From: Desulfobulbaceae bacterium
GTDB lineage: Bacteria; Desulfobacterota; Desulfobulbia; Desulfobulbales; Desulfurivibrionaceae
Reading direction: 5' to 3'
Length of the DNA: 64,000 nt
Assembly (NCBI GenBank): GCA_004332195.1
Contig: SJBG01000002.1
Location: 124,001 to 188,000 of the forward strand
The notes below the pieces were generated by a model, which saw only the letters and a program-made list of their open reading frames with translations, was not told the DNA's origin and searched no databases. A program made the translations under genes and the position numbers. Below, piece by piece: positions 6,862 through 16,229 of the stretch (position 1 is its first letter; every line of letters begins with the position of its first letter).

Positions 6862-9258
6862 ATGAGTTTATCAAGTGCGCTTTTTGCTGGGATAAGTGGT
6901 TTGACCACCATGGGTAACGCGATGAGCGTGCTTGGCGATAACGTCGCCAACGTTAATACCATTGCCTTTAAGTCCAGTCGTTCCACTTTTCAAAATGTGC
7001 TTTCCCAGTCGGTGGCTACCGCCGCGGGTAGTGCGCAGATCGGTCGCGGGGTAACCCTGACCACAGTGGACGGCCTGTTTGTCCAGGGCTCGTTTGAAAG
7101 CACTGCGGTTCCCACCGACATGGCCATTGGTGGCGATGGTTTTTTCATGCTGCGGGCCGCCGACAGCGCTGAGGCCGATATGTACACCCGGGCTGGTGAG
7201 TTCCGTTTCAACAGGCAAGGTTACTTAACCAATCCTTCCGGTCATTTTGTGCAGGGCTGGGGGGTTGACGCGGTCACCGGGCAGACTCAGGGGACGATTG
7301 GCGATATCAACATCGGCCGTTCCACTCCGCCGGTGTCCAGCCGCCAGATTGACATGATTGTCAATCTGGATTCCCGTGTCCCCAGGGAGACTATAGAACA
7401 ACGCCTCTTCGCTGCCTGGAACGGGACCAACGTGGCGGCGGTGAATCCCTCATCACCGATTAATTCCGCCGACTTTGACTACACCACGGCCATCAAGGTT
7501 TTCGATTCTAAAGGAGCGGCTCACGATGTCACTATCTATTTCGATCGTACCGCCCAGGAAAACCAGTGGGAATTTCTAGTGACCGTCGATCCGAAGACCG
7601 ATCTGCGGAAGTTAAGCCCGGCCGAACGGCAGATATACGCCCCCGATGAGCGTTACAATCACGAGCGGCACCCAGGGGCCGGCGCTTTGATGTATGGCGT
7701 GATTGATTTTAACACCGCAGGCGCCATTGTGGCGATCAGCGCCTGGAACGTGCCGCCGGACGGGCAGGTTGATCCGGCGCGAAACACCAATCGGATTACT
7801 CTCGGCAGTACCGATAACTATTACAGCTTCAGGGCCAATTTCACCGGGGCGGACGTCGACCAGGCGATAAAGCTGAATTTTGGGGCTCGCTACAGCGGGG
7901 TCCCCACCAATATCAGTCAGCGGCTAGTCAGTGATAAAGGGGCTTTTGCCGACCGCGATTTGGCCACCCGTGCCAACCGGGAAACCCTGTTTAGCTCAGT
8001 GCACAATTTTAACGGTGAGCCGCTGTTCTCAGCTACCGAAGCCACCACGATAAGCTGGGGCGGTTTTCAAAATGACGGCGCGGCGGTTACGGGTGGTTCG
8101 TTTGTGGTTGGGACAGGCGATGGGCGCAGGCGTTTGCAGGATTTTCTGACTGTCCTTGGCAATTCCTTCAGGGCCACCGCGACCCTGGATCGGATGGGTC
8201 GCATCGTGTTAACCGATAACACCCCGGGCCCTTCCGGGATGTTTGTCAACTCCTTTACGGTAACCCGTGGGGTGCCTCCCCGGACTCTGACTAGTCCTTT
8301 TGGTGACCAGATCAATGTGACCACGACCAAACGGGAAGTCATCTCGCCGGGGCGGGCCACCACTGGCGCCACTGGCACTCCGCCGGTGATCACCGCTGGC
8401 ACCGCCTGGGGAACCGCTAACATCGCCCATGTGTTCGGTAACAACAACTTGCTGGTGCGACATGGTGATACCATCAACTTTTCCGGAATAAGAGGTGACG
8501 GGGCCCTAGTGGCGCCGACAACCTATACCCTTAACCTCAACGCCACTCCACCCCAGACGGTTCAGAGTTTTCTCGACAGCGTTGAGGCGGCTTTCGGAGC
8601 CGATGCCTTTATCGACGGCGCCGGTCGGCTGGTGGTTCGTGATCGGGTTGCCGACACGGTGGGTCGCATCAGCCCGCTGCGTTTTCAAATCGACAGCTAC
8701 GGCCCCCCCGCGACTGGCTCTGGGGCCCAGGTTTTTGGCCCGGCGCTCACTAATTTTGAAACCGTCGCTGGTTCCGCCACGGAGAAGGGGAGCTGGATGG
8801 GTGTCAGGGCGAGCCGCACTTTTGAAACCGAGGCCTTAAGCACCACCCAGTATGCCAACAGTTCCACCACCATTTTTCAGGATCAGAACGGTTTTGCCGC
8901 TGGTTTTCTCCAGTCGGTTTCGGTGGATACATCAGGGATTATCACCGGCCGCTACTCTAATGGCCAGGTGCTGCAGCGGGCTCAGGTGACTTTGGCCAAT
9001 TTCAGCAACCTTCAGGGTCTGCACAAGGTGGGCGGTAATGTTTTCCGGGCCACCACCCACTCCGGGGCACCGGTAACCGGGGTGCCGGGAGCCAACGGCC
9101 TGGGCTCCATTGCCCCCAACGCCCTGGAAATGTCTAATGTCGACCTTGGTACCGAGTTTGTCAAGCTGATTACCACCCAACGGGGTTTCCAAGCTAACTC
9201 CAAGATTATCACCACCACCGACGAGATGCTCAACACACTGATCAATATCAGGCGTTAG
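6862..9258 (+). CDS. flgE: Flagellar hook protein FlgE (large)
   Basis: 798 residues, about twice the length of enterobacterial FlgE. The rod-type N-terminus (SLSSALFAGISGLTTMGNAM, then DNVANVNTIAFKSSR) and C-terminus (NVDLGTEFVKLITTQRGFQA, ending in DEMLNTLINIRR) are typical of hook proteins, which polymerise through these helices. The extra length lies in the surface-exposed middle, which is Thr/Gly/Ala-rich and variable between species. AAGGAGG sits just before the ATG. Large hook proteins of this kind are known in deltaproteobacteria. It is the last gene of the flagellar block; a palindromic element follows directly. Confidence 0.95.
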   Translation: MSLSSALFAGISGLTTMGNAMSVLGDNVANVNTIAFKSSRSTFQNVLSQSVATAAGSAQIGRGVTLTTVDGLFVQGSFESTAVPTDMAIGGDGFFMLRAADSAEADMYTRAGEFRFNRQGYLTNPSGHFVQGWGVDAVTGQTQGTIGDINIGRSTPPVSSRQIDMIVNLDSRVPRETIEQRLFAAWNGTNVAAVNPSSPINSADFDYTTAIKVFDSKGAAHDVTIYFDRTAQENQWEFLVTVDPKTDLRKLSPAERQIYAPDERYNHERHPGAGALMYGVIDFNTAGAIVAISAWNVPPDGQVDPARNTNRITLGSTDNYYSFRANFTGADVDQAIKLNFGARYSGVPTNISQRLVSDKGAFADRDLATRANRETLFSSVHNFNGEPLFSATEATTISWGGFQNDGAAVTGGSFVVGTGDGRRRLQDFLTVLGNSFRATATLDRMGRIVLTDNTPGPSGMFVNSFTVTRGVPPRTLTSPFGDQINVTTTKREVISPGRATTGATGTPPVITAGTAWGTANIAHVFGNNNLLVRHGDTINFSGIRGDGALVAPTTYTLNLNATPPQTVQSFLDSVEAAFGADAFIDGAGRLVVRDRVADTVGRISPLRFQIDSYGPPATGSGAQVFGPALTNFETVAGSATEKGSWMGVRASRTFETEALSTTQYANSSTTIFQDQNGFAAGFLQSVSVDTSGIITGRYSNGQVLQRAQVTLANFSNLQGLHKVGGNVFRATTHSGAPVTGVPGANGLGSIAPNALEMSNVDLGTEFVKLITTQRGFQANSKIITTTDEMLNTLINIRR

Positions 9259-9417
9259 CGTCGTGTCAGGGCTGAAATGACGCATCTCGCTCGCCCTTTT
9301 TCACGCCTGCTGCGTTACGACTTGACTCACATAGCCTGGGCTATGTTCATCAAGCCGCACCTTGCAGGCATAAAAAACGGCGGCGCGATATTACGACATT
9401 TCAGCCTTGACACGACG
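9259..9417. repeat. 159 bp imperfect palindrome (hairpin element)
   Basis: The left arm CGTCGTGTCAGGGCTGAAAT (from 9259) is complementary to the right arm ending at 9417 (ATTTCAGCCTTGACACGACG) with a single mismatch. Inner segments also pair, including ACATAGCC/GGCTATGT at the apex (about 9330-9348) and CGCCTGC/GCAGGC. It begins one base after the flgE stop and ends just before the convergent cooC gene. It may double as a bidirectional transcription barrier, but its length and structure resemble a MITE-like element. It is unrelated in sequence to the palindrome at 3737. Confidence 0.8.
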
Positions 9418-9428
9418 CCAGGTAAAAT

Positions 9429-10193
9429 TCAGGCGCCAGGCAAAATTCGCGCAAAAATTTCATGGGCGGCTTGCAGGGCCGGTTCGCTCCGGTCCAGAGC
9501 CAGGTAGGAGTGGCCCGCCAACTCATGGGCGGCCAGGGTCGCGCTTTGGGGCAGGAAGCCGCCCAGTGCAAGACCGCTGCGGTTGGTGGCTTGCTCAATT
9601 TTGGCCTTAAGCACCGGTTCGAGGTTTGCTGGAGCCCGGTTGACCAGCAGATATTTCTTGTCCGCCCTGACCCCCAAGGGCTCGGTGAGGGCGGCGATTC
9701 TCTCGGCGGTCATGATCCCCCGGGCTGAGGGATCGGAAACCACCAGCAGCAGATCGATTTCCCGCAGGTTCATGCGACTTAAATGTTCCATCCCCGCCTC
9801 GTTATCCACCAAAAGGTATTGATAGTTGTCGGCCAGATGATCCATGGTCATCGCCAGAAACTGATTGGCCGAGCAATAACAGCCCGGGCCGTCCGGCTGG
9901 CCCATGGTCAGCAGATCAAAACCCGATTCCTCGACCAGGGCCTGATGGACTTTCATTTCCATGTACTGATCGCGGGTAATGTAAGGGGGCAGTTCGGCCT
10001 TCATCTCCTTCCTGATCCGGCCGATGGTCAGATCCACCTTAAGGCCCAGCAGCTCGTTGAGATTGGCGTTGGCATCGGCGTCCACCGCCAACACCGGGGT
10101 TTGTTTAGTTGTCAGCAGATAGTTGATCAATAAGGCGGTGACGGTGGTTTTACCGACCCCGCCCTTACCCGCCATAGCGATAATTTTTGGCAT
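9429..10193 (-). CDS. cooC: CooC-type CO dehydrogenase nickel-insertion ATPase
   Basis: 254 residues. The start at 10193 gives the family N-terminus MPKIIAMAGKGGVGKTT; the frame continues open upstream but without homology. CooC (AcsF in acetogens) is a dimeric MinD/Mrp-type ATPase that matures the Ni-Fe-S C-cluster of carbon monoxide dehydrogenase. The deviant Walker A KGGVGKTT is at residues 10-17. The Cys-Tyr-Cys pair at 105-107 fits the CxC motif that binds metal at the CooC dimer interface. A DNEAGMEHLSR segment is typical of the family. It is isolated between flagellar genes and ileS, far from the acs genes in this window. An Mrp-like ATPase of other function is less likely given the CxC motif. 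Confidence 0.88.
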   Translation of the reverse strand: MPKIIAMAGKGGVGKTTVTALLINYLLTTKQTPVLAVDADANANLNELLGLKVDLTIGRIRKEMKAELPPYITRDQYMEMKVHQALVEESGFDLLTMGQPDGPGCYCSANQFLAMTMDHLADNYQYLLVDNEAGMEHLSRMNLREIDLLLVVSDPSARGIMTAERIAALTEPLGVRADKKYLLVNRAPANLEPVLKAKIEQATNRSGLALGGFLPQSATLAAHELAGHSYLALDRSEPALQAAHEIFARILPGA

Positions 10194-10506
10194 GGTCTTG
10201 CTCAGTAAAATTTGGATGGTTGGGGGACGACGGTTAACGCCGCACCCGGTGAAGCTAGATATCATGCTTTGCGGGGAAGCGGTGTTTATCTTGCAAACTG
10301 CGACCAAGCTGGTATTCTATCCAATTTTATTCGGTGCTTCGCTATTATTTTGACTTTTGAACGTTTGCTCAACCCAACTCGTTAAACTCAACTTTTTTTG
10401 AGATAATCAGTTTATCAGTTTATCAGGGCGATTAAATTTAGCAAAATCCGGAGCCTTAAAAGTTTGCCGGCGAGAACTTTAGTTCCCGAAATTCGGAGCT
10501 ATCATT
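10194..10506. other. Intergenic region between cooC and ileS
   Basis: A divergent gap of 313 bp without a convincing gene. It must hold promoters for cooC (minus) and ileS (plus), but none is clear. It contains a repeated CAGTTTAT (about 10408-10424), a small CTCAA/TTGAG hairpin near 10387-10402, and a copy of the dispersed TTAAATTTAGC motif followed by AAAAGTTTGCC (about 10420-10468), shared with gaps at 29.9, 42.5 and 52.9 kb. Confidence 0.6.
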
Positions 10507-13500
10507 ATGGATTACCGTGCCACCCTCAATTTACCTAAGACCGATTTTCCCATGAAGGCCAATCTTGCCCAGCGTGAGCCGGAGATCCTCAAAAAATGGG
10601 AGGAGGAAGATCTTTACGGTAAAATTTGCCGAATTAGCGCTGACCGCTCCCGCTACATCCTGCATGATGGTCCGCCGTACGCCAATGGTCATCTCCATTT
10701 GGGCCATGCCTTAAACAAAATTTTAAAGGACATTATTCTCAAATCAAAACGAATGGCCGGCTTCAACTGTCCTTACGTCCCCGGCTGGGATTGTCATGGC
10801 TTGCCGATTGAACTGAACGTCGATAAGGAGTTGGGGGAGAAAAAGGCCGCGATTGGTAAGCTCGCTTTCCGTGCAGCCTGTCGTCGTTACGCCGACAAAT
10901 GGGTTGCGATCCAGCGCGAAGAATTTAAGCGCCTGGGGGTGCTTGGCGACTGGCAAAATCCCTATCTCACCACCGACTATGCCTACGAGGCGGCCATCGC
11001 CCGGGAATTCAATAATTTTTTGCTCAGGGGCCTGGTCAGCCGCAGCCGCAAACCCGTCCATTGGTGCGCCTCTTGTCGCACCGCCCTGGCCGAAGCTGAG
11101 GTGGAATATGCCGATCATGTCTCTCCCTCAATCTATGTGAAATTTCCCCTGATGCCGACCGCAATGGCGACCCTGCGTGAGCAATATCCGGTGCTGGCGC
11201 CTGAGTGGCCAATGGCGGCGCTAATCTGGACTACCACCCCTTGGACCCTGCCGGCCAACGTGGCGGTGGCCCTGCATCCGGATTCGGTTTATGCCGCCGT
11301 TCAAGGCAACGGAGAGATTCTGATCATGGCCGAAGCGCGGGTGGAGCAGGTGATGGCCGTTTGCGCTTTGACCGGCTACCGGGTTTTGGTTACCTTCCCC
11401 GCCACCGCTCTGCTCGGCCAAACTTGTCGTCATCCCTGGCTGGAGCGTGAATCCCCGATCGTCCCCGCCGACTACGTCACCCTGGAAAGCGGGAGTGGTT
11501 GCGTGCATATCGCTCCCGGTCATGGTCGGGAGGACTACTTCAGTGGGCTTAAACACCAGTTGCCGATACTCTCGCCGGTGGACGATCGCGGCCACTTTAC
11601 CGATGCGGCCGGGCCTTACGCCGGGATGTTCATCTTAAAGGCTAATCGGCAAATCATTGCCGACCTTAAGCAAAACGGCGCTCTATTGGATGAGAAAAAG
11701 CTGACCCACAGTTACCCTCATTGCTGGCGCTGTAAAAAACCGGTAATATTCAGGGCCACCGAGCAGTGGTTTATCGGGATGGATGTTGCCGCAGCTATTC
11801 CCGCCGACCGCCCGGCGGCGCTTGCCGACCCTAACCGCCCGACAGCAGTTGTCAGTTCGGCGCTTGCCGATGATCTTGATCATAACACGCTGAGTACCCT
11901 GCGTTCCAGGGCCTTGGCGGCTATTGCTACCGTGGATTGGGTTCCTCGCTGGGGCCGGGAGCGAATTCATGGCATGGTGGCCGGGCGGCCTGATTGGTGC
12001 CTTTCACGCCAACGGGCCTGGGGGGTGCCGATTACCGCCGTCTGGTGTCGGGATTGCGGTCGAGTGCTCAACGATGCCAGGATAGCCGCCCGCATCAGTG
12101 AGCTGTTCAGGCGGGAAGGGGCCGATGCCTGGTTCAAACGCCAAATTGCCGATTTTATCGGCCCCAACCCTGAACCAAACCCCGACCCCGGCCCCGACCC
12201 CGACCCCGACCCCGGTCCCAATTCCGGCCCTGATGCTGATGACCCTGCTGTCCGTTGTGCCTGTGGCTCCACCGATCTGGTTAAGGAGGAGGATATCCTG
12301 GACGTCTGGTTTGACTCGGGGGTTAGTTTTGCCGCCGTGCTTTCTGAACGTTCGGAATTAACCAGCCCGGCCGATCTCTATCTTGAAGGTAGTGATCAGC
12401 ATCGGGGTTGGTTCCAGAGTTCGCTGCTGGCGGGAGTGGGCACCCGGGGAACGGTCCCTTACCGGACGGTGCTGACCCACGGTTTCGTGGTGGATGGCCG
12501 GGGCAAAAAAATGTCCAAGAGCATCGGCAACGTCATCGCGCCGGAGAAAATTATTAAGCGTCACGGGGCGGAGATTCTGCGGCTCTGGACCGCCTCTGAA
12601 GATTATCGCGACGATATTCGCATTTCCGACTCCATCCTTAAACAGTTGGCCGATGCCTATCGCAAGATACGCAATACCGTACGTTTCCTTTTGGGTAATC
12701 TCCAAGACTTCGACCCCGCCGCTCCGCGCGCGTTGGCCGAGGGCGAAATGGCTGAGCTGGATCGCTGGATTCTCGCACGTTTTGAACAGCTTAAGGAGCG
12801 AACCCTGGCCGGTTACGAAAAGTTTGAGTTTCATCAAGTTTATCATGGTCTCTACAATTTCTGCACGGTGAGCCTGAGCGCCCTGTACCTTGATATCGTC
12901 AAAGACCGGCTCTACACCATGCCCGTCGATCATCCGCAACGTCGGGCCGCCCAGGCGGTTCTTTACGAGATCTGCGATGGTTTATTGCGCCTGATGGCCC
13001 CGATACTTTCCTTTCTGGCCGCCGAGGCTTGGGATTATCTGCCGGCTGATGGCCAACGGGAGTCCTCGGTTTTTCTGGTTTCGTTCCCGCCCGCCAAGCC
13101 GGAACGTTTGGCCGATCAGAAGTTGCTTGCCAGGTGGAAAAAAATTCTCCTGCTCCGTGCCGAGTTGACTAAGGCCCTGGAGATCGCCCGTCGCGACAGG
13201 GTGATCGGCCATTCGCTGGACGCCGAAGTGGTGTTGACAGTTTCCGACCAGTGGGTCGAGTTTATCACCGCCAACCAAGAGACCCTGCAGACGGTGATTA
13301 TCGTTTCCGCCATGCGCATCGTGCCGCCGCCCGGGGCTTCGCCGTCGCCTGGGCTTTCGCTTTCGCCCTCGCCTTTGCAGGAAGAGTTGACCAAGGCTGC
13401 CGCCGTCGGCAAGCAGGCCGACTCTCAGCAGGCAAAAAAAGTTGAGTCTGCCTACGCAAGTGAAGAGGTTGCCGGCCTGCGGGTGCTGGTCCGACCGGCC

Positions 13501-13602
13501 GTCGGCGACAAATGTGAGCGTTGTTGGATGCTTGTTGAAAGTGTGGGCCACAACCCCGAACATCCCAGCATCTGCCACCGTTGCCTTGAGGCAATCAGAT
13601 GA
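10507..13602 (+). CDS. ileS: Isoleucyl-tRNA synthetase with low-complexity insert
   Basis: 1031 residues, class Ia. It charges tRNA-Ile in the cytoplasm. Seen in order: the HIGH-type motif GHLHLGHA in PYANGHLHLGHALNK (about residues 58-70), the editing domain with TTTPWTLPANVAVAL, the WFDSG segment, the KMSKS loop (about 668-672), and a C-terminal zinc finger with CERCW and CHRC. Two unusual stretches are present: a Pro/Asp/Gly run encoded by repeated GACCCC hexamers at 12169-12245, just before a CACG zinc-ligand-like segment, and a Pro/Ser/Leu linker near 13320-13440. Both lie between conserved blocks, and the frame stays open. The lspA start overlaps the stop by four bases. Confidence 0.97.
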   Translation: MDYRATLNLPKTDFPMKANLAQREPEILKKWEEEDLYGKICRISADRSRYILHDGPPYANGHLHLGHALNKILKDIILKSKRMAGFNCPYVPGWDCHGLPIELNVDKELGEKKAAIGKLAFRAACRRYADKWVAIQREEFKRLGVLGDWQNPYLTTDYAYEAAIAREFNNFLLRGLVSRSRKPVHWCASCRTALAEAEVEYADHVSPSIYVKFPLMPTAMATLREQYPVLAPEWPMAALIWTTTPWTLPANVAVALHPDSVYAAVQGNGEILIMAEARVEQVMAVCALTGYRVLVTFPATALLGQTCRHPWLERESPIVPADYVTLESGSGCVHIAPGHGREDYFSGLKHQLPILSPVDDRGHFTDAAGPYAGMFILKANRQIIADLKQNGALLDEKKLTHSYPHCWRCKKPVIFRATEQWFIGMDVAAAIPADRPAALADPNRPTAVVSSALADDLDHNTLSTLRSRALAAIATVDWVPRWGRERIHGMVAGRPDWCLSRQRAWGVPITAVWCRDCGRVLNDARIAARISELFRREGADAWFKRQIADFIGPNPEPNPDPGPDPDPDPGPNSGPDADDPAVRCACGSTDLVKEEDILDVWFDSGVSFAAVLSERSELTSPADLYLEGSDQHRGWFQSSLLAGVGTRGTVPYRTVLTHGFVVDGRGKKMSKSIGNVIAPEKIIKRHGAEILRLWTASEDYRDDIRISDSILKQLADAYRKIRNTVRFLLGNLQDFDPAAPRALAEGEMAELDRWILARFEQLKERTLAGYEKFEFHQVYHGLYNFCTVSLSALYLDIVKDRLYTMPVDHPQRRAAQAVLYEICDGLLRLMAPILSFLAAEAWDYLPADGQRESSVFLVSFPPAKPERLADQKLLARWKKILLLRAELTKALEIARRDRVIGHSLDAEVVLTVSDQWVEFITANQETLQTVIIVSAMRIVPPPGASPSPGLSLSPSPLQEELTKAAAVGKQADSQQAKKVESAYASEEVAGLRVLVRPAVGDKCERCWMLVESVGHNPEHPSICHRCLEAIR

Positions 13603-14087
13603 GCCGCTTAATGAGACAACCATTTTTTATATTCATAACCATTTTGGCTGCCGACCAGATCAGCAAGTACTGGGTGCGGGCTGAGTTAGTGCTTTTTGAG
13701 GTCCGGGAGCTTATCCCCGGGTTGTTTAACCTGGTTTATTTTACTAACACCGGGGCTGCTTTCGGGTTGCTGGCCGGGGACAACACCATCGGGCGGCGTT
13801 TATTTTTTGTCGGGGTAACCCTGCTGGCCCTGCTCTTAATATTCATCCTTTACCGTCAAGTCCGGGACCAAGGCCGCTTGCCGCTCTTAGCCTTGACCCT
13901 GATCGCCGCCGGTGCGGTGGGAAATCTAATCGATCGGGTTATTTTTGGTGCGGTCACCGATTTTCTCGATTTTTACTGGCGGGGCTATCATTGGCCAGCC
14001 TTCAACGTGGCCGATAGCGCCATCACCGTAGGCGTGGTCCTTTTTCTGGTGGCATCTTGGCGGCAAAGGCCGGTGCCCCCGACTTAA
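13599..14087 (+). CDS. lspA: Lipoprotein signal peptidase II (LspA)
   Basis: 162 residues with four hydrophobic membrane segments, the usual size. LspA is the inner-membrane aspartyl protease that removes signal peptides from prolipoproteins. The two catalytic aspartates are visible in GNLIDRV and FNVADSAI, along with the conserved FTNTGAAFG segment. The ATG overlaps the ileS stop (ATGA), and ileS-lspA coupling is a common arrangement in bacteria. Confidence 0.97.
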   Translation: MSRLMRQPFFIFITILAADQISKYWVRAELVLFEVRELIPGLFNLVYFTNTGAAFGLLAGDNTIGRRLFFVGVTLLALLLIFILYRQVRDQGRLPLLALTLIAAGAVGNLIDRVIFGAVTDFLDFYWRGYHWPAFNVADSAITVGVVLFLVASWRQRPVPPT

Positions 14088-14125
14088 TGATCAGCCATCA
14101 AAAGCAGAATGTAACTATGAGCACC

Positions 14126-14196
14126 CCAGCTTGTTCCATTTTGACCTTATCAAATAGCACAAATTATGTTGCGAAGTCCCAAATGAATCAATATGG
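14126..14196. repeat. Hairpin element, distant relative of the 42.5 kb repeat
   Basis: The left arm CCAGCTTGTTCCATTTTGAC and the right arm GTCCCAAATGAATCAATATGG pair imperfectly around an AT-rich apex. The wording (CAGCTT-GTTC-CATTT-G-CCTT) resembles the hairpin at 42490 and the copies at 52.9 and 60.4 kb, so it is probably a diverged member. The rest of the 14088-14293 gap shows no gene; a short palindromic CCCGAACAGTTACGGGA follows. Confidence 0.5.
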
Positions 14197-14293
14197 AGCA
14201 ATCCCGAACAGTTACGGGACATGGTTAGGCCGATTTGACGACCCCGCCTAAATAGTTACAGCGGAATTACTTTAGAGCGCCCAAGAGGTTACC

Positions 14294-15232
14294 GTGAAAA
14301 CAATCGGAAAAACCGCGATTATGTTTCCCGGTCAAGGTTCGCAGTACCTTGGCATGGGACAGGGCTTTCTCTCGACGAGTTCTGCCGCTTGCGATTTGTT
14401 GACAGAGGCCGAAAGCATCAGCGGCTTGCCTTTGGCCCGGCTTTGCTCTAAGGGGCCGGAAGAAGAACTGACCCGTACTCTGCGCCTGCAGCCGGCCCTG
14501 ACCGCGATCAACCTGATCTGTTGGCAGGCCGTAAAGCGGGCCGGTCTCATTAAGGCCGACTTTTTCGTCGGCCACAGTCTGGGGGAGTACGCCGCCCTGG
14601 CCGCCGCCGGGGCGCTGAGTTTTGCCGACACCATTGGTCTGGTCACCCTGCGCGGTCGCCTGATGGAGCGGGAGGCGACGGCCAATCCCGGGGCCATGGC
14701 GGCAGTACTCAAGCTCGATATCGCCGCGGTTGAGGCCGTGCTGAAAACCGCTTCAATCCATGGCCGCCTGACGGTGGCCAATCACAATTCCGCCCGCCAG
14801 GTCGTGATTTCCGGCGACTCCTCCGCCCTTACGGTAGCCGCAAATCTGGTCAGGGAAAAAGGCGGCAAGGCCATCCCCCTGAAAGTAAGCGGGGCCTGGC
14901 ACAGTGCGTTGATTAGCGGGGCAATTCCCGACTTCAGCCGGGCCATGGCTTCAATTCCGGTGAACTCCCCGCAAGTTCCCCTGCTCTTTAACGTTACCGC
15001 TGCTCCGGAAAGTGACCCGGATGAAATCAGGGCTATCATGACCCGCCAGATTGCCACGACCGTACGCTGGTATGCAATAATCGAGCGCTTGCTTGCCGAG
15101 AATGTCCGTTGTTTTATCGAGGTTGGCCCCAAGACAGTTTTAAGTGGTTTGGCCAAGCAAATCATTCCCCCTGACTACGACTGTACCATTCTTCAGGTGG
15201 ATAGCCCGGAAACTCTTGCGACCATTTCCTGA
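14294..15232 (+). CDS. fabD: Malonyl-CoA:ACP transacylase (FabD)
   Basis: 312 residues from a GTG preceded by AAGAGG. FabD loads malonyl groups onto acyl carrier protein for fatty-acid synthesis. The N-terminal FPGQGSQYLGMG, the nucleophile elbow GHSLGEYAAL and the catalytic histidine segment SGAWHSALI are all present, as is the C-terminal EVGPKTVLSGL. No other fab genes are adjacent, which is less common than a fab cluster, so a role in another malonyl-dependent pathway cannot be excluded. Confidence 0.95.
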   Translation: MKTIGKTAIMFPGQGSQYLGMGQGFLSTSSAACDLLTEAESISGLPLARLCSKGPEEELTRTLRLQPALTAINLICWQAVKRAGLIKADFFVGHSLGEYAALAAAGALSFADTIGLVTLRGRLMEREATANPGAMAAVLKLDIAAVEAVLKTASIHGRLTVANHNSARQVVISGDSSALTVAANLVREKGGKAIPLKVSGAWHSALISGAIPDFSRAMASIPVNSPQVPLLFNVTAAPESDPDEIRAIMTRQIATTVRWYAIIERLLAENVRCFIEVGPKTVLSGLAKQIIPPDYDCTILQVDSPETLATIS

Positions 15233-15395
15233 AAAAGCCGCGGTTGCTTGACGTTGGGCAATTCATTCCGGCAATTGGGCAATTGGATTGAAACCTGATA
15301 TAATTTACCAAGTTTACTCAAGGTGGCCTCAAGTAATTCGGTTGCCTCCCGCGGCGCGGGGCGTAGATTGAAACATTGATGACGACAAGGTAAAA

Positions 15396-16229
15396 ATGAT
15401 GACGACAAGGCAAAAAAAACCTGGTTTTATCGGTTTTATCGGGGGCGGCCAAATGGCTGCGGCCCTGATTAAAGGAGTGCTGGCCGCAGGTCTTTATCAG
15501 GCCGAGCAGATCATGGCGCTGGATCCCAGCAAGCAGCGGCGGGAACTGTTGACCAAGTGTCACGGGATTCGGTGTTTTACGGATGGCCGCGCACTTTGGG
15601 AACAATGTTCTCTACTTATTTTGGCGATCAAGCCTCAGATCATGGAGCTGGTTTTGACTCAGCACCAAGAGCACATTGATGAGCAAAAACACCTGCTGAT
15701 TTCTATGGCCGCCGGGATTTCCCTAGCCTTTATTGAAAATACTCTGGCGCCTAAGCGAGTTAAAGTTGTACGGGTGATGCCCAATACCCCGGCCCTGGTT
15801 TTGGCGGCGGCATCGGCCCTCAGCCCCGGGGCGTACGCCGGGGATCAGGAGCTGCGGCTGGCGGCGGATATTTTTGCGGCGGTAGGTCGAACCGTGGTGT
15901 TGCCGGAATCGGCCCTGGATGCCGTTACCGGTTTGAGTGGCAGTGGTCCGGCCTATGTCTTTACTTTTCTTGAGGCCCTCATTGATGGCGGCATCAAGGT
16001 TGGCTTGAGTCGAGAGGTAGCCGGCATGCTCGCCCGTCAGACGATTTTGGGCGCCATGCGGCTGGTTGAGGAAAGCGATCAAAGTCCTGCCGAATTGCGG
16101 GCGATGGTAACCTCGCCTGGCGGCACCACTATTTCCGGGTTGCATACCTTAGAGCGCGGCGCTTTCCGCTCCCTGGTCATGGACGCGGTGGAGGCGGCTA
16201 CCCGACGTTCTGCCGAATTGGGTCGATAA
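15396..16229 (+). CDS. proC: Pyrroline-5-carboxylate reductase (ProC)
   Basis: 277 residues. It makes proline by NAD(P)H reduction of 1-pyrroline-5-carboxylate. The N-terminal Rossmann motif GFIGGGQMAAALIKG, the VVRVMPNTPALV segment and the C-terminal GLSGSGPAYVF and TSPGGTTISGL motifs are clear. A 16-17 base duplication just upstream (ATGATGACGACAAGG, at about 15378 and 15396) makes the exact start uncertain by a codon or two. The stop overlaps the nadK start by one base. Confidence 0.96.
   Translation: MMTTRQKKPGFIGFIGGGQMAAALIKGVLAAGLYQAEQIMALDPSKQRRELLTKCHGIRCFTDGRALWEQCSLLILAIKPQIMELVLTQHQEHIDEQKHLLISMAAGISLAFIENTLAPKRVKVVRVMPNTPALVLAAASALSPGAYAGDQELRLAADIFAAVGRTVVLPESALDAVTGLSGSGPAYVFTFLEALIDGGIKVGLSREVAGMLARQTILGAMRLVEESDQSPAELRAMVTSPGGTTISGLHTLERGAFRSLVMDAVEAATRRSAELGR

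Noticed and set aside
14057-14251. Small open frame after lspA
   Set aside because: Overlaps lspA and a hairpin repeat; no ribosome site or protein-like composition.
15316-15334. CAAGGTGGCC before proC as a further element copy
   Set aside because: Only ten bases match the right end; the rest of the element is absent, so chance is possible.
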